NCBI RefSeq assembly: GCF_004000885.1
Contig: NZ_BIMC01000008.1
Location: 62,001 to 126,000 of the forward strand
DNA: 64,000 bases
Reading direction: 5' to 3'
Origin: Paenibacillus glucanolyticus NBRC 15330
GTDB lineage: Bacteria > Bacillota > Bacilli > Paenibacillales > Paenibacillaceae
Both the position numbers and the translations under genes were made by a program. Position 1 is the first letter of the stretch. Each line of letters opens with the position of its first letter. Positions 38,025 through 46,360 of this stretch are shown one piece after another. The notes under the pieces were generated by a model that had not been told where the DNA came from, did not search any database, and worked only from the letters and a program-made list of their open reading frames with translations.

Positions 38025-38891
38025 ATGAACAAGCGGCTTATGCCTTACTATTTGATGACCGTGCCTGCGGTGATACTGTTCTTCGTATTTCTGACACTGC
38101 CGGCACTGCAAGGGGTGTATTACTCCTTCACGAACTGGAACGGATTCGGGGACAACTTCGATTTCATCGGATTCAAGAATTATGCGAACCTGTTTAAGGA
38201 CAGCAACGTGGGCAATGCGTACTGGTTCACATTTAAATTCGCGGTGGTAGTAACGATCCTCATCAATATCTTCAGCCTGCTGATTGCCATGGGGCTTAAT
38301 GCCAAAATCAAGGCGAGGAATTTCTTCAGAGGCATCTACTTCCTGCCGAATATTCTGAGTGTGCTGATTGTAGGCTACATATTCAATTACCTGTTCTCGA
38401 ATGTATTCACCATTTGGGGACAAAACCTGGGGATCGAGTGGCTGTCCACCAATATTCTGGGCAGCGAGCAGCATGCCTGGATTGGTATCGTAGTCGTAGC
38501 GGTATGGCAGGGTATTGCCTATAACACGATTCTGTATCTGGCCGGGCTGCAGACTATTCCCCATACGCTGTACGAGGCTTCCAATCTGGATGGAGCCAAC
38601 CGCTGGCAGGAGTTTTGGAGGATTACGTTCCCGCTGATTGCACCGTTCTTTACGATTAACATGGTGCTTGCGATGAAGAATTCCCTGATGGTGTTTGACC
38701 AGATCGTCGCCCTCACCAACGGGGGGCCGGGAAGGGCGACGCAGTCCATCTCCCATCTGATCTACACCGGCGGCTTCGAGGGAGGGGAGTTTGCCTATCA
38801 ATCGGCTAATTCCGTGATCTACTTCATTCTGATTGCCACGATCTCGATCGTGCAAATCCGATTCCTGCAGAGAAGGGAGGGGGAGATGTAA
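38025..38891 (+). CDS. Sugar ABC transporter permease, MsmF/UgpA-like
   Basis: 288 residues with six predicted helices. N-terminus LMPYYLMTVPAVILFFVF, LPALQGVYYSFTNWNGFG periplasmic start, and the EAA loop YEASNLDGANRWQEFWRITFP. ATG 38025 follows GAGGAGG. It forms the channel with the next gene. Confidence 0.92.
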   Translation: MNKRLMPYYLMTVPAVILFFVFLTLPALQGVYYSFTNWNGFGDNFDFIGFKNYANLFKDSNVGNAYWFTFKFAVVVTILINIFSLLIAMGLNAKIKARNFFRGIYFLPNILSVLIVGYIFNYLFSNVFTIWGQNLGIEWLSTNILGSEQHAWIGIVVVAVWQGIAYNTILYLAGLQTIPHTLYEASNLDGANRWQEFWRITFPLIAPFFTINMVLAMKNSLMVFDQIVALTNGGPGRATQSISHLIYTGGFEGGEFAYQSANSVIYFILIATISIVQIRFLQRREGEM

Positions 38892-39709
38892 TGCGGACCA
38901 AAACCAATTGGACGGTGATGATTCTCATCACGCTGGGTACCATCCTGATCCTGTTCCCGCTGTACATGACAATCACCATTGCGCTCAAAACGCCGGAGGA
39001 CATGCTTACCTCCCTGTTCGGTTTGCCGAAGGAGCTTCATTTCGAGAATTTTACCAATGCGATACGAATGACTAATTTCTTCAATGCGCTGGGTAATAGC
39101 ACGATGGTAACAACGGCAACGGTGGTGCTGACGCTATTGAGTAATTCACTTGTGGCGTATGCCATCGCTCGCAATATGAATCGTAGATTCTTCAAGGGAC
39201 TGTACTTCTATTTCATCAGCGCGATGTTCATTCCGTTCCCGATCATCATGCTGCCGCTGGTCAAATTGACGGCCGGGCTCCATATGACCAATCTGGTCGG
39301 GCTTACGATCCTGCATACCGTATATGCCTTGGCATTTAACGTATTTGTGTATGTGGGTTACATCAAATCCATTCCGGTTGCCTTGGAGGAAGCGGCCAGA
39401 GTGGACGGCACATCGACTTGGGGAACGTTCTGGAGAATCATATTCCCGATCATGGCACCGATCAATGCAACGGTAGGGATTCTGATCTGTCTCTCCACCT
39501 ACAATGACTTCCTGCTGCCGCTGATCATCATCAGCGATACGAATTCCTACACGCTGCCGCTGGTGCAGTATATATTCCAAGGGCAGTTCAATACGGACTT
39601 CAATCTGGCCTTTGCTTCGTATCTGATGGCGATGCTGCCGATGATTATCATCTATCTGTTCGCGCAGAAGTGGATCATCAACGGCATTACGCAGGGTGCC
39701 GTAAAATAA
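38891..39709 (+). CDS. Sugar ABC transporter permease, MsmG/UgpE-like
   Basis: 272 residues with six predicted helices, EAA loop LEEAARVDGTSTWGTFWRI and C-terminal KWIINGITQGAVK typical of MsmG-type permeases. The ATG overlaps the upstream TAA by one base (TAATG), implying coupled translation. Confidence 0.92.
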   Translation: MRTKTNWTVMILITLGTILILFPLYMTITIALKTPEDMLTSLFGLPKELHFENFTNAIRMTNFFNALGNSTMVTTATVVLTLLSNSLVAYAIARNMNRRFFKGLYFYFISAMFIPFPIIMLPLVKLTAGLHMTNLVGLTILHTVYALAFNVFVYVGYIKSIPVALEEAARVDGTSTWGTFWRIIFPIMAPINATVGILICLSTYNDFLLPLIIISDTNSYTLPLVQYIFQGQFNTDFNLAFASYLMAMLPMIIIYLFAQKWIINGITQGAVK

Positions 39710-39736
39710 AAAGTGAAGAATAGACGAAGACAAATG

Positions 39737-39784
39737 AAAAGCTGTACTCTGCGCGAATCGAGATTCGCGGAGTACAGCTTTTTG
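39737..39784 (+). terminator. Terminator of the second sugar importer
   Basis: AAAAGCTGTACTC and GAGTACAGCTTTT form a 13-bp stem enclosing CGCGAATC/GATTCGCG, followed by T residues. Confidence 0.92.
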
Positions 39785-39808
39785 CTGCGGTAGGATGTGT
39801 GATGTGTG

Positions 39809-41272
39809 CTATAAACCCATATTCACGCGCTTCACCGCATCCGGGTCCTCGATGATCGCGCAATCGGAGTTGAATATCATCGTTGAGCGCGACGCTGGCT
39901 CATAAGCCGGCCACGGCAGTCCCTCCGTATCCGGTGAGCCGCCCCGTGCGAAGGCAATCCATGCATCCTGCATCCGGTCGGACAAGGCCTGCGTTTGAGC
40001 ATCCACCTGAACGCCGATATTCCGGAACAGCGCCAGCGTATTGAATACAAATGGAATTTCGAGAGCATGCATCGCTTTTCCGAGAACCGGGTGATTCGGC
40101 AGTGTCCAGTCGAATCGGTACATCCATACCGGTGCATGTCCGATCTGAGCTGAAGCGAACTGCAGGGCCGAACGCCAGAAATACAGGTCGGTCATAATCT
40201 GGGCATGTCCGTCAATGGTATAAGGGTAATCCTTGGTAAGGGGAGCCGCATCGGGGATGCCGGTCATCCGTTCAACGACGTGGACCAGATCTCTCTCCTT
40301 CACCAGGGGCATGTCCGGCCGGAAGAACAAAGCGCCTTCCTCGAGATTCGTTCCGATCAGGATGGGCACATCCTTGGCCGAGCCTTCCTGAACGGCTTGC
40401 AGCGGATTCTGGGGGAGTGTGTCCGGGTCCAGGACGGGCTGGAAGATCATGCTTACGCCCGGACCAACCCGCTTCTTCAGCCGTTCCCCGGCTTCGAATA
40501 TTTGCTCCCCGGTGAGGGATTCCAGCCGATGCATCTCTGCTCGCGGGATATCAAGCTCCTTCAATAAACCTGCCGTAATCATCTGTGCCTCTTCCGAAGT
40601 GATAGCCTGGGCAGCACCGCTTTCCATGATGGCCCGGTGGAACAGCCCCTTTGCCGCAGGCATGGCCAGCAGGGCGGCAATGCTCATGCTGCCGGCTGAC
40701 TCGCCGAATACTGTAACCCGTCCCGGGTCTCCACCGAAGCTGGAAATATTATCCCGCACCCACTGCAAAGCTGCGATTTGGTCCAACAAGCCGGTGTTGG
40801 AGGCATAAGATTCACCAAATGGAGCCAGATGAAGAAAGCCGAGAGGACCCAGGCGGTAATTGATGGTAACCATAATGACGCTGCCGCGGAGAACGAAGGC
40901 CGAACCGTCATAGCTTGGCAAGCTGCCAGAGCCGGTGACAAACGTGCCGCCATGAATCCATACCATGACTGGCAGGGGCTCAGCAGGAGCGTTCCGGGGT
41001 GCCCACACATTGAGGTAAAGGCAATCTTCTGACACGGTCTTGGTTACGCCTCCTCCAAGCATGCTTGATGTGGATTCCAACGGCTGGAGGCACATGGGGC
41101 TGAAGGCGGTGGTGTCTTTTATCCCGTCCCAAGGCTCGGGAGCAGCGGGGGCACAGAACCGAAGCGGTCCAATCGGGGGCTTCGCATACGGAATGCCTTT
41201 CCAAACACGCACTCCGTTTTCCAAAATGCCTTGAATACGCCCGTCTTTCGTCTGTACGACAAATTCTGACAT
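39809..41272 (-). CDS. Type-B carboxylesterase (para-nitrobenzyl esterase family)
   Basis: 487 residues from ATG 41272; the frame to 41374 adds a leader without ribosome site. Signatures: PVMVWIHGGTFVTGSG oxyanion segment (~101-116), EDCLYLNVW, nucleophile S192 in VFGESAGSMS, and a C-terminal histidine in GKAMHALEIPFVF. The family cleaves esters of diverse small molecules. No signal peptide. It is divergent from the Gfo/Idh/MocA pair. Confidence 0.92.
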   Translation of the reverse strand: MSEFVVQTKDGRIQGILENGVRVWKGIPYAKPPIGPLRFCAPAAPEPWDGIKDTTAFSPMCLQPLESTSSMLGGGVTKTVSEDCLYLNVWAPRNAPAEPLPVMVWIHGGTFVTGSGSLPSYDGSAFVLRGSVIMVTINYRLGPLGFLHLAPFGESYASNTGLLDQIAALQWVRDNISSFGGDPGRVTVFGESAGSMSIAALLAMPAAKGLFHRAIMESGAAQAITSEEAQMITAGLLKELDIPRAEMHRLESLTGEQIFEAGERLKKRVGPGVSMIFQPVLDPDTLPQNPLQAVQEGSAKDVPILIGTNLEEGALFFRPDMPLVKERDLVHVVERMTGIPDAAPLTKDYPYTIDGHAQIMTDLYFWRSALQFASAQIGHAPVWMYRFDWTLPNHPVLGKAMHALEIPFVFNTLALFRNIGVQVDAQTQALSDRMQDAWIAFARGGSPDTEGLPWPAYEPASRSTMIFNSDCAIIEDPDAVKRVNMGL

Positions 41273-41539
41273 GTTCTCTCTACACCCTTTCTCTCTATTG
41301 TGCTGGATTGGAACGCATCCCAATTTCGAATTTGCAGCGCTGGGGATGTTATTATTACTACTCACTATATACACTTTACCAAGTTAGCGGCATAAGTTCA
41401 AAAAAGCACGAATCCTGAAAAAACAGGCAGGAATGTCATGTCACATGAAGAATGTAAACAGGGTGGAAAGTATTCGCGGACCGTGGATACGGCATCACCT
41501 ATTGATTCAGGTCATTATAGGCATACTGGAGGGATAAGC

Positions 41540-42538
41540 ATGAACATAGCGATATTGGGCTGTGGAACGATGGGGATGGCCTATGCGCATAATTTGGCGA
41601 AAATGCCGGGCGTAACGGTAACGGGCGTGGTCGATCTGAACGCCGAACGGGCTGAGCAGGCTGCTGCCTTGACCGGGGCGAAGGCATACACGGATGTAGA
41701 TTCGCTGTTGGAGCAAAAAGATTTGGAAACGGTTGCGGTGTGTCTGCCCACCTATCTCCATAAACCGTTTGTACTGAAGTTGGCTGAAAAAGGGCTGCAC
41801 GTCATCTGCGAAAAACCGGCAGCTTTAACGCTGGAGGATGCACAGGAGATGAAGGCGGCCTGCGAAAAGCACGGAGTCCGTTTGTTTATCGGACATGTCG
41901 TCCGATTCTTTCCGAACTATCAGGATGCTTATCGGAAGGCCCACTCCGGTCATATTGGAACGCCGAAGATGGCTCACTTTAAGCGGTACGGGTCCTATCC
42001 GCAGGGCATGGATTTATGGTATAACGACCCTGGCAAAAGCGGCGGCGTTATTATGGATCTCATGATTCATGACATCGATTTCGCCTGCTGGCTGTTCGGG
42101 GAGGTGGAGTCGGTATATGCTTCCATTGTTAAACGGGCCGAGCCCGAGATGGAGTACGCCCAGCTGACGCTTCATTTTAAAAATAGCTCAATTGCGAGTT
42201 TAACCGGCTACTGGGGGTATCCCGGACCGTTTACGACACAGTTCGAGATTTCCGGAGATCAAGGAATCATCAGATTCGATAGCAATCAGGTGCAGTCCCT
42301 GGACATTAAACGGGTAAGCGCAGAGGCAGGGGATGGAGCAGCGGTACAGGTTCCCGCAAGTCCAAGCCTCCATGACCCTTATTATAAAGAGGTATTGCAT
42401 TTCATCGAGTGTATCCGTGACGGCAGCGAGCCGCTCGTAAGCATCAAGGATGCTTGTTATGCTGTTCAAATCGCTCAAGCGGCGGAGCAATCGGCTCAGA
42501 CCGGACAGCCCGTGACGATCGGAGGGACAGTTTTATGA
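41540..42538 (+). CDS. Gfo/Idh/MocA-family oxidoreductase (first of pair)
   Basis: 332 residues: Rossmann motif ILGCGTMGMAYAHNLAKM at the N-terminus, the EKPAAL motif (lysine in the active site; VICEKPAALTLEDA) and a C-terminal beta-sheet domain (GGVIMDLMIHDIDFACWLFG). NAD(P)-dependent sugar or inositol oxidation is typical. ATG 41540 follows GGAGGG; longer frames upstream lack a site. The stop overlaps the second gene's start. Confidence 0.9.
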   Translation: MNIAILGCGTMGMAYAHNLAKMPGVTVTGVVDLNAERAEQAAALTGAKAYTDVDSLLEQKDLETVAVCLPTYLHKPFVLKLAEKGLHVICEKPAALTLEDAQEMKAACEKHGVRLFIGHVVRFFPNYQDAYRKAHSGHIGTPKMAHFKRYGSYPQGMDLWYNDPGKSGGVIMDLMIHDIDFACWLFGEVESVYASIVKRAEPEMEYAQLTLHFKNSSIASLTGYWGYPGPFTTQFEISGDQGIIRFDSNQVQSLDIKRVSAEAGDGAAVQVPASPSLHDPYYKEVLHFIECIRDGSEPLVSIKDACYAVQIAQAAEQSAQTGQPVTIGGTVL

Positions 42539-43530
42539 AGAAAGTGAAAGTAGGATTTATCAGCTTCGCCCATATGCATGCAGCAAGTTATCTTTTGGGC
42601 ATGCTGAAGCGGGATGATGTCGAGGTAGTCGGAATCGCGGATGAAGACGCGGAACGCGTGCGACCATACTCCGTGGATCGAGGGATTCGGTACTATGCGG
42701 ATTATAACGAGCTGCTGGCAGAGGAACTGGATGCCGTCGTGATCTGTTCGGAAAATTCGCGTCATGCGGAAATCACCAAGCACGCTGCTGCAGCGGGCAA
42801 GCATGTCCTGTGTGAGAAGCCTTTAGGCTTGTCTGAATCGGAGATGCTGGAGATGATCCAAGTGTGCAAGGATAACGGCGTTCAGCTTATGACCGCTTTT
42901 CCTTGCCGTTACATTACGTCCGTACGTCAGGCCAAGGAAGCGATTGACGCCGGACAGATCGGCGATATTCTGGCCATGAAGGGGACCAATCGGGGCAGCA
43001 TGCCCGGGGGGTGGTTTATTGAACGGGAGAAATCGGGTGGCGGAGCCGTATTGGACCATACCGTCCATGTCATGGATCTGATGCACTGGTTTACCGGCAG
43101 CAAGGCAGAGGAAGTCTATGCCCACGCGGAAACCCTGTTCAATGACACGGAGATTGATGATGCAGGCATGGTGCACGTCAAATTCGCGAATGGCGTTGTA
43201 GCCGTGCTGGACCCGAGCTGGTCCCGTAACCGCACCTTCCCGACCTGGGGAGATGTGACACTTGAGATTATTGGCACCAAGGGTGTGCTGAACATCGATT
43301 CCTTCGCCCAGAAGAACGACGTTTACAGCGATGTGACAGGCAAGGCCGCATGGAGCTTCTGGGGCGACGATATGGACGAAGGTCTTGTGAACAGCTTTGT
43401 GGAAAGCATCCGCGACGGCAAACCGGTTGAAATAACCGGTGAGGACGGTTACTACTCTGCCCGTGTCGCCATTGCAGCGTACGAGTCCGCAAGCACCAAG
43501 CGCACCGTCCAGCTGAAGGCGCAGGGGTAA
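42535..43530 (+). CDS. Gfo/Idh/MocA-family oxidoreductase (second of pair)
   Basis: 331 residues, same fold as its neighbour: VGFISFAHMHAASYLLGML nucleotide region, CEKPLGLSESEM with the conserved EKP, and GGAVLDHTVHVMDLMHWFTG in the substrate domain. The first glycine-rich turn is unusual (ISFAHMHAA in place of GxGxxG). The start overlaps the preceding stop by ATGA. The pair likely catalyses successive steps, or an oxidation/reduction couple, on the same sugar; no transporter is in the operon. Confidence 0.9.
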   Translation: MKKVKVGFISFAHMHAASYLLGMLKRDDVEVVGIADEDAERVRPYSVDRGIRYYADYNELLAEELDAVVICSENSRHAEITKHAAAAGKHVLCEKPLGLSESEMLEMIQVCKDNGVQLMTAFPCRYITSVRQAKEAIDAGQIGDILAMKGTNRGSMPGGWFIEREKSGGGAVLDHTVHVMDLMHWFTGSKAEEVYAHAETLFNDTEIDDAGMVHVKFANGVVAVLDPSWSRNRTFPTWGDVTLEIIGTKGVLNIDSFAQKNDVYSDVTGKAAWSFWGDDMDEGLVNSFVESIRDGKPVEITGEDGYYSARVAIAAYESASTKRTVQLKAQG

Positions 43531-43635
43531 TATGGTTTGTAGATAGGGCCGTGCCTTTGTTCACGGCGCAGTCTTTGGCGCTATAAGGAGTCATTCCATT
43601 ATCAGGACCGGAGTGACTTGAATAAATCGTTAAAT

Positions 43636-43670
43636 AAGCCCCTTCGAAACGTATATTCGAAGGGGTTTGT
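43636..43670 (+). terminator. Terminator after the oxidoreductase pair
   Basis: AAGCCCCTTCGAA and TTCGAAGGGGTTT pair across a 7-nt loop. Confidence 0.82.
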
Positions 43671-43780
43671 TATGTTGGCAAAAAAGATCAAAACCGCGCC
43701 GGTTCCTTTTGGTATCCTTATGGCCTTGTATGGGGAAACAGCCTGTTGTTATAGGCAAAATTAAAATCGTGAATCGCTAG

Positions 43781-43958
43781 CGGACACAGAGTACCTTATT
43801 TGGTGGAAACTAGGCATTTTCGCAAAGGTTACGGACAAGAGATCCGCTATTCCCCGAAAATGAGCAGTTGTTGAGCATAATTTTGTATAATAACGGCTCT
43901 GGTGTCCGCTCATTTTAAAAATGAGTCGATTTTTCGAAAATAACGGATTTCTGGTCCG
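43781..43958. repeat. Four ~20-bp repeat units, two direct then two inverted
   Basis: Units: CGGACACAGAGTACCTTATT (43781-43800), CGGACAAGAGATCCGCTATT (43832-43851), and, inverted, AATAACGGCTCTGGTGTCCG (43889-43908) and AATAACGGATTTCTGGTCCG (43939-43958). They are spaced 50-57 bp and the spacers share CATTTT/AAAATG and TTTTCGAAAA palindromes. No coding potential. It looks like a REP-type intergenic element. Confidence 0.65.
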
Positions 43959-44009
43959 GAACAGCCTCCGTTGTTAGCCTTGCAATACTCCAGTCTCCAT
44001 ACCTTCGTC

Positions 44010-44076
44010 CACAGTAACGCATTAGGCACAGTAACACAGCAGGCACAGTACGCATTAGGCACAGTAACGCATTAGG
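44010..44076. repeat. Short tandem repeat, four 16-17 bp units
   Basis: CACAGTAACGCATTAGG at 44010-44026, a variant CACAGTAACACAGCAGG (44027-44043), a 16-bp CACAGTACGCATTAGG (44044-44059) and an exact copy (44060-44076). Head-to-tail with no spacer, so not CRISPR. Confidence 0.9.
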
Positions 44077-44159
44077 AATCACGGTTATCAGTAATCAAGG
44101 TCAAGGTGTTCGAATAGAGGAACCCAATAACTCGTGGGAACCTGGCAGCTGAAATAACA

Positions 44160-44200
44160 AAAGGCAGGGCAAGATTTTTAGATCTTGACCTGCCTTTTTA
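44160..44200. terminator. Bidirectional-looking terminator upstream of uppP 3' end
   Basis: AAAGGCAGG-G-CAAGAT and ATCTTG-A-CCTGCCTTT form a 15-bp stem with one mismatch, with A-run and T-run on either side. It could end transcripts from the minus strand (uppP) and from the plus strand. Confidence 0.75.
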
Positions 44201-44458
44201 CTCTAAAAGGAGCACCACTCACATGAATCAGCGAAGCGAACCAATCGATTCCGGAACAGCGGAGTGGTCACCTTTGCCCCGGATTTCTTCGTATGATGAA
44301 TCATATCAGCAATCCGGGGAACTACAGTAGTTGGAGCAACGGTATGTCTGCTAAGCGTCTCCACAGCTCTAACGGGTTCATAGAGACTCATTATTAGAGA
44401 CTCAAACGCAGAGACTTACCAATCACCCACAAATCACCCACAGAGTTACCCAACTCAC
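44201..44458. other. Gap downstream of uppP
   Basis: About 258 bp between the terminator and the uppP stop. A 62-codon minus-strand frame (44203-44391) has no ribosome site and no recognisable features. Short CACCCACA and GAGACT repetitions are visible; otherwise I see nothing. Confidence 0.4.
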
Positions 44459-45301
44459 TTACAGATACAGCACCAATGCAATTACAGCAGCGAGCACGAT
44501 CCGATAGATCGCAAACGGTACCAGCTTGATCCGGTTAATCAGCTTCAGGAAGAAGCGGATGGAGATCAGAGCGAATACGAAGGCCGCTACAAATCCGGCG
44601 ATGAAGAACGGAAGGGCCTCCAGGGTGAAGTATTCCCAGTTCTTCAGCAGCGACAGGAAGCTGGCCCCGAACATAATCGGTACAGCCATGATGAAGGTAA
44701 AGTCCGCTGCCGCGCGGTGACTCATGCCGACCATGACGCCCCCGGAGATGGTGGAGCCGGAGCGTGAGAAGCCCGGCCAGAGCGACAGACACTGAATCAG
44801 TCCGACGCTGAAGGCTTGCCTGTACGTAATTTGGTCGACGGACACAACCTTCGGCTCTTTTTTCGAGCTGACTTTGTCGGCAACGATCATGAAAATGGCC
44901 CCGATCACAAGTCCAATAAGCACTGTTTCGGTAGAGAATAAATGTTCATCGATGAAATCTTCGAACAATACGCCGAGGATACCCGCAGGAATCAATCCTA
45001 CGATAACCTGGCTGAGTTTCAGTCTGCCTGTATCAGCCGGAGCGCCGGCTTCAGGCTTTTTGCGCTTAAGTCCCAAGAGGTCCAGGAAACGGTCTTTAAA
45101 CACAACGATGACCGCCAGGATGGAGCCAAGCTGAATGACAACCTTGAATGTGTTAGCTACATATTTCGTCAGAAACTCCTCGGATTTAAGCCACATGTCA
45201 TCAACGATGATCATATGACCGGTTGAGGATACAGGAGCGAACTCGGTCAGTCCCTCGACGATTCCCAGAATAATTGCTTTGAGGATGGTTAAAAAATCCA
45301 T
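44459..45301 (-). CDS. uppP: Undecaprenyl-diphosphatase UppP (BacA)
   Basis: Dephosphorylates undecaprenyl diphosphate on the outer membrane face to recycle the cell-wall lipid carrier; overproduction gives bacitracin resistance. 280 residues with about eight helices. Catalytic motifs: GIVEGLTEFAPVSSTGHMII (~13-32) and LWPGFSRSGSTISGG. It lies downstream of a DedA gene and a Bce-type detoxification module, all on the minus strand, consistent with a shared envelope role. Confidence 0.96.
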   Translation of the reverse strand: MDFLTILKAIILGIVEGLTEFAPVSSTGHMIIVDDMWLKSEEFLTKYVANTFKVVIQLGSILAVIVVFKDRFLDLLGLKRKKPEAGAPADTGRLKLSQVIVGLIPAGILGVLFEDFIDEHLFSTETVLIGLVIGAIFMIVADKVSSKKEPKVVSVDQITYRQAFSVGLIQCLSLWPGFSRSGSTISGGVMVGMSHRAAADFTFIMAVPIMFGASFLSLLKNWEYFTLEALPFFIAGFVAAFVFALISIRFFLKLINRIKLVPFAIYRIVLAAVIALVLYL

Positions 45302-45705
45302 GACCTACAGCCTCTCCCTTACATGATAATATAAAATGTTAAACCGTAATGATGTTAATGATGTATGGCATGAAATAACCTGATCAATGGGTGATCGAAT
45401 GTGCGACAAGTGCGTGCCCAGGCGTGGATCAAAACGACCGAATGTATGATTGAATGCGTAACCCATGAGTGTATCAAAACGACCGAGTGCGTGATCAAAT
45501 GCGTGTGACCCATGCGTGAATCAATGCGATCGAACGCGAATGCCAACCGAACGCGTGAACCATGCGTGGAACAAAACGACCGAATGCATGATCAATTACG
45601 CGACCCATGCGTGCGAACTGCGTGCCAAACGCCTGATCAATTCGCACTCAAACACGAGCCCAATCGGATCTCATGGTCATTTCATGTCGTAATCCCAAGT
45701 TGACG
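45302..45705. repeat. Degenerate ~45-49 bp tandem repeats between uppP and dedA
   Basis: From about 45415 to 45650 the core CAAAACGACCGA occurs at 45430, 45475 and 45572, with a degraded copy near 45523. Each is flanked by CATGCGTG-like (45511, 45561, 45606) and TGATCAA-like words. About five diverged units. Both strands stay open in one frame, but the translations are low-complexity repeats without a start signal, so I do not call a gene. Confidence 0.7.
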
Positions 45706-46317
45706 TTATGCGGATTTTCTCCGCTTGCGGAAGAAAAAGAACAAAAACGCAATAACTGCCACAGCAATTACAGCATAAGCGATATTGGAGTAGACGTCCA
45801 TGAAGGCCACGATATTCTCCCATGAATCGCCGACGGCGGCTCCAACGGACACCAGGATGATGTTCCAGATCAAGGTCCCGATGGTGGTGAAGAGCAGGAA
45901 CATGCCGAACTTCATGTTGGACATGCCCGCTGGGATGGAGATCAAGCTCCGGATCAGCGGGATCATGCGGCAGAACAGCACCGTCCAGTAGCCGTATTTA
46001 TCAAACCACGCATCCGCTTTGCGGATGTCGTCTTTTTTCACGCGGAGGATATGTCCCCAGCGATCCACAATCTTCTCAAGCCGCTCGACATCGAGCAGAC
46101 GGCCAATGCCGTACAGAATAACCGCACCGACCACAGAGCCGATCGTAGCGGCAATAATGACGCCGGGCACCGTCAATTTCGTATAGGTTGTCATGAATCC
46201 GCCGAAGGTAAGAATGACCTCGGAGGGGATCGGAGGAAACACGTTTTCCAGAGCAATCATGAGCAGAATGCCGATGTAGCCGAATTGCTCCATAATATCC
46301 GTAATCCAGTTTTCCAA
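45706..46317 (-). CDS. DedA-family membrane protein
   Basis: 203 residues with about five membrane helices and re-entrant loops: ENVFPPIPSEVILTFGGFM (N-terminal DedA motif) and FCRMIPLIRSLISIPAGMSNMKFG (the conserved R-x-[IV]-P...AG motif), with a Lys/Arg-rich tail. Some DedA proteins (B. subtilis UptA) flip undecaprenyl phosphate inward. Being next to uppP, which makes that lipid on the outer face, fits this role; other DedA proteins handle phosphatidylethanolamine or cations. The start is TTG 46317 after AGAGGTG. Confidence 0.92.
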   Translation of the reverse strand: MENWITDIMEQFGYIGILLMIALENVFPPIPSEVILTFGGFMTTYTKLTVPGVIIAATIGSVVGAVILYGIGRLLDVERLEKIVDRWGHILRVKKDDIRKADAWFDKYGYWTVLFCRMIPLIRSLISIPAGMSNMKFGMFLLFTTIGTLIWNIILVSVGAAVGDSWENIVAFMDVYSNIAYAVIAVAVIAFLFFFFRKRRKSA

Positions 46318-46360
46318 AAGTTACACCTCTTTCAAAAGATAAGGACGGCTCTTCCACCCT

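Noticed and set aside
44010-44076. Possible CRISPR array
   Set aside because: Units are 16-17 bp and directly adjacent, with no spacers and no cas genes.
44203-44391. 62-codon minus-strand frame downstream of uppP
   Set aside because: No ribosome site, no recognisable motif, lies beyond a terminator.
45355-45703. Frames on both strands across the uppP-dedA gap
   Set aside because: They translate the degenerate tandem repeat and have no start signals.
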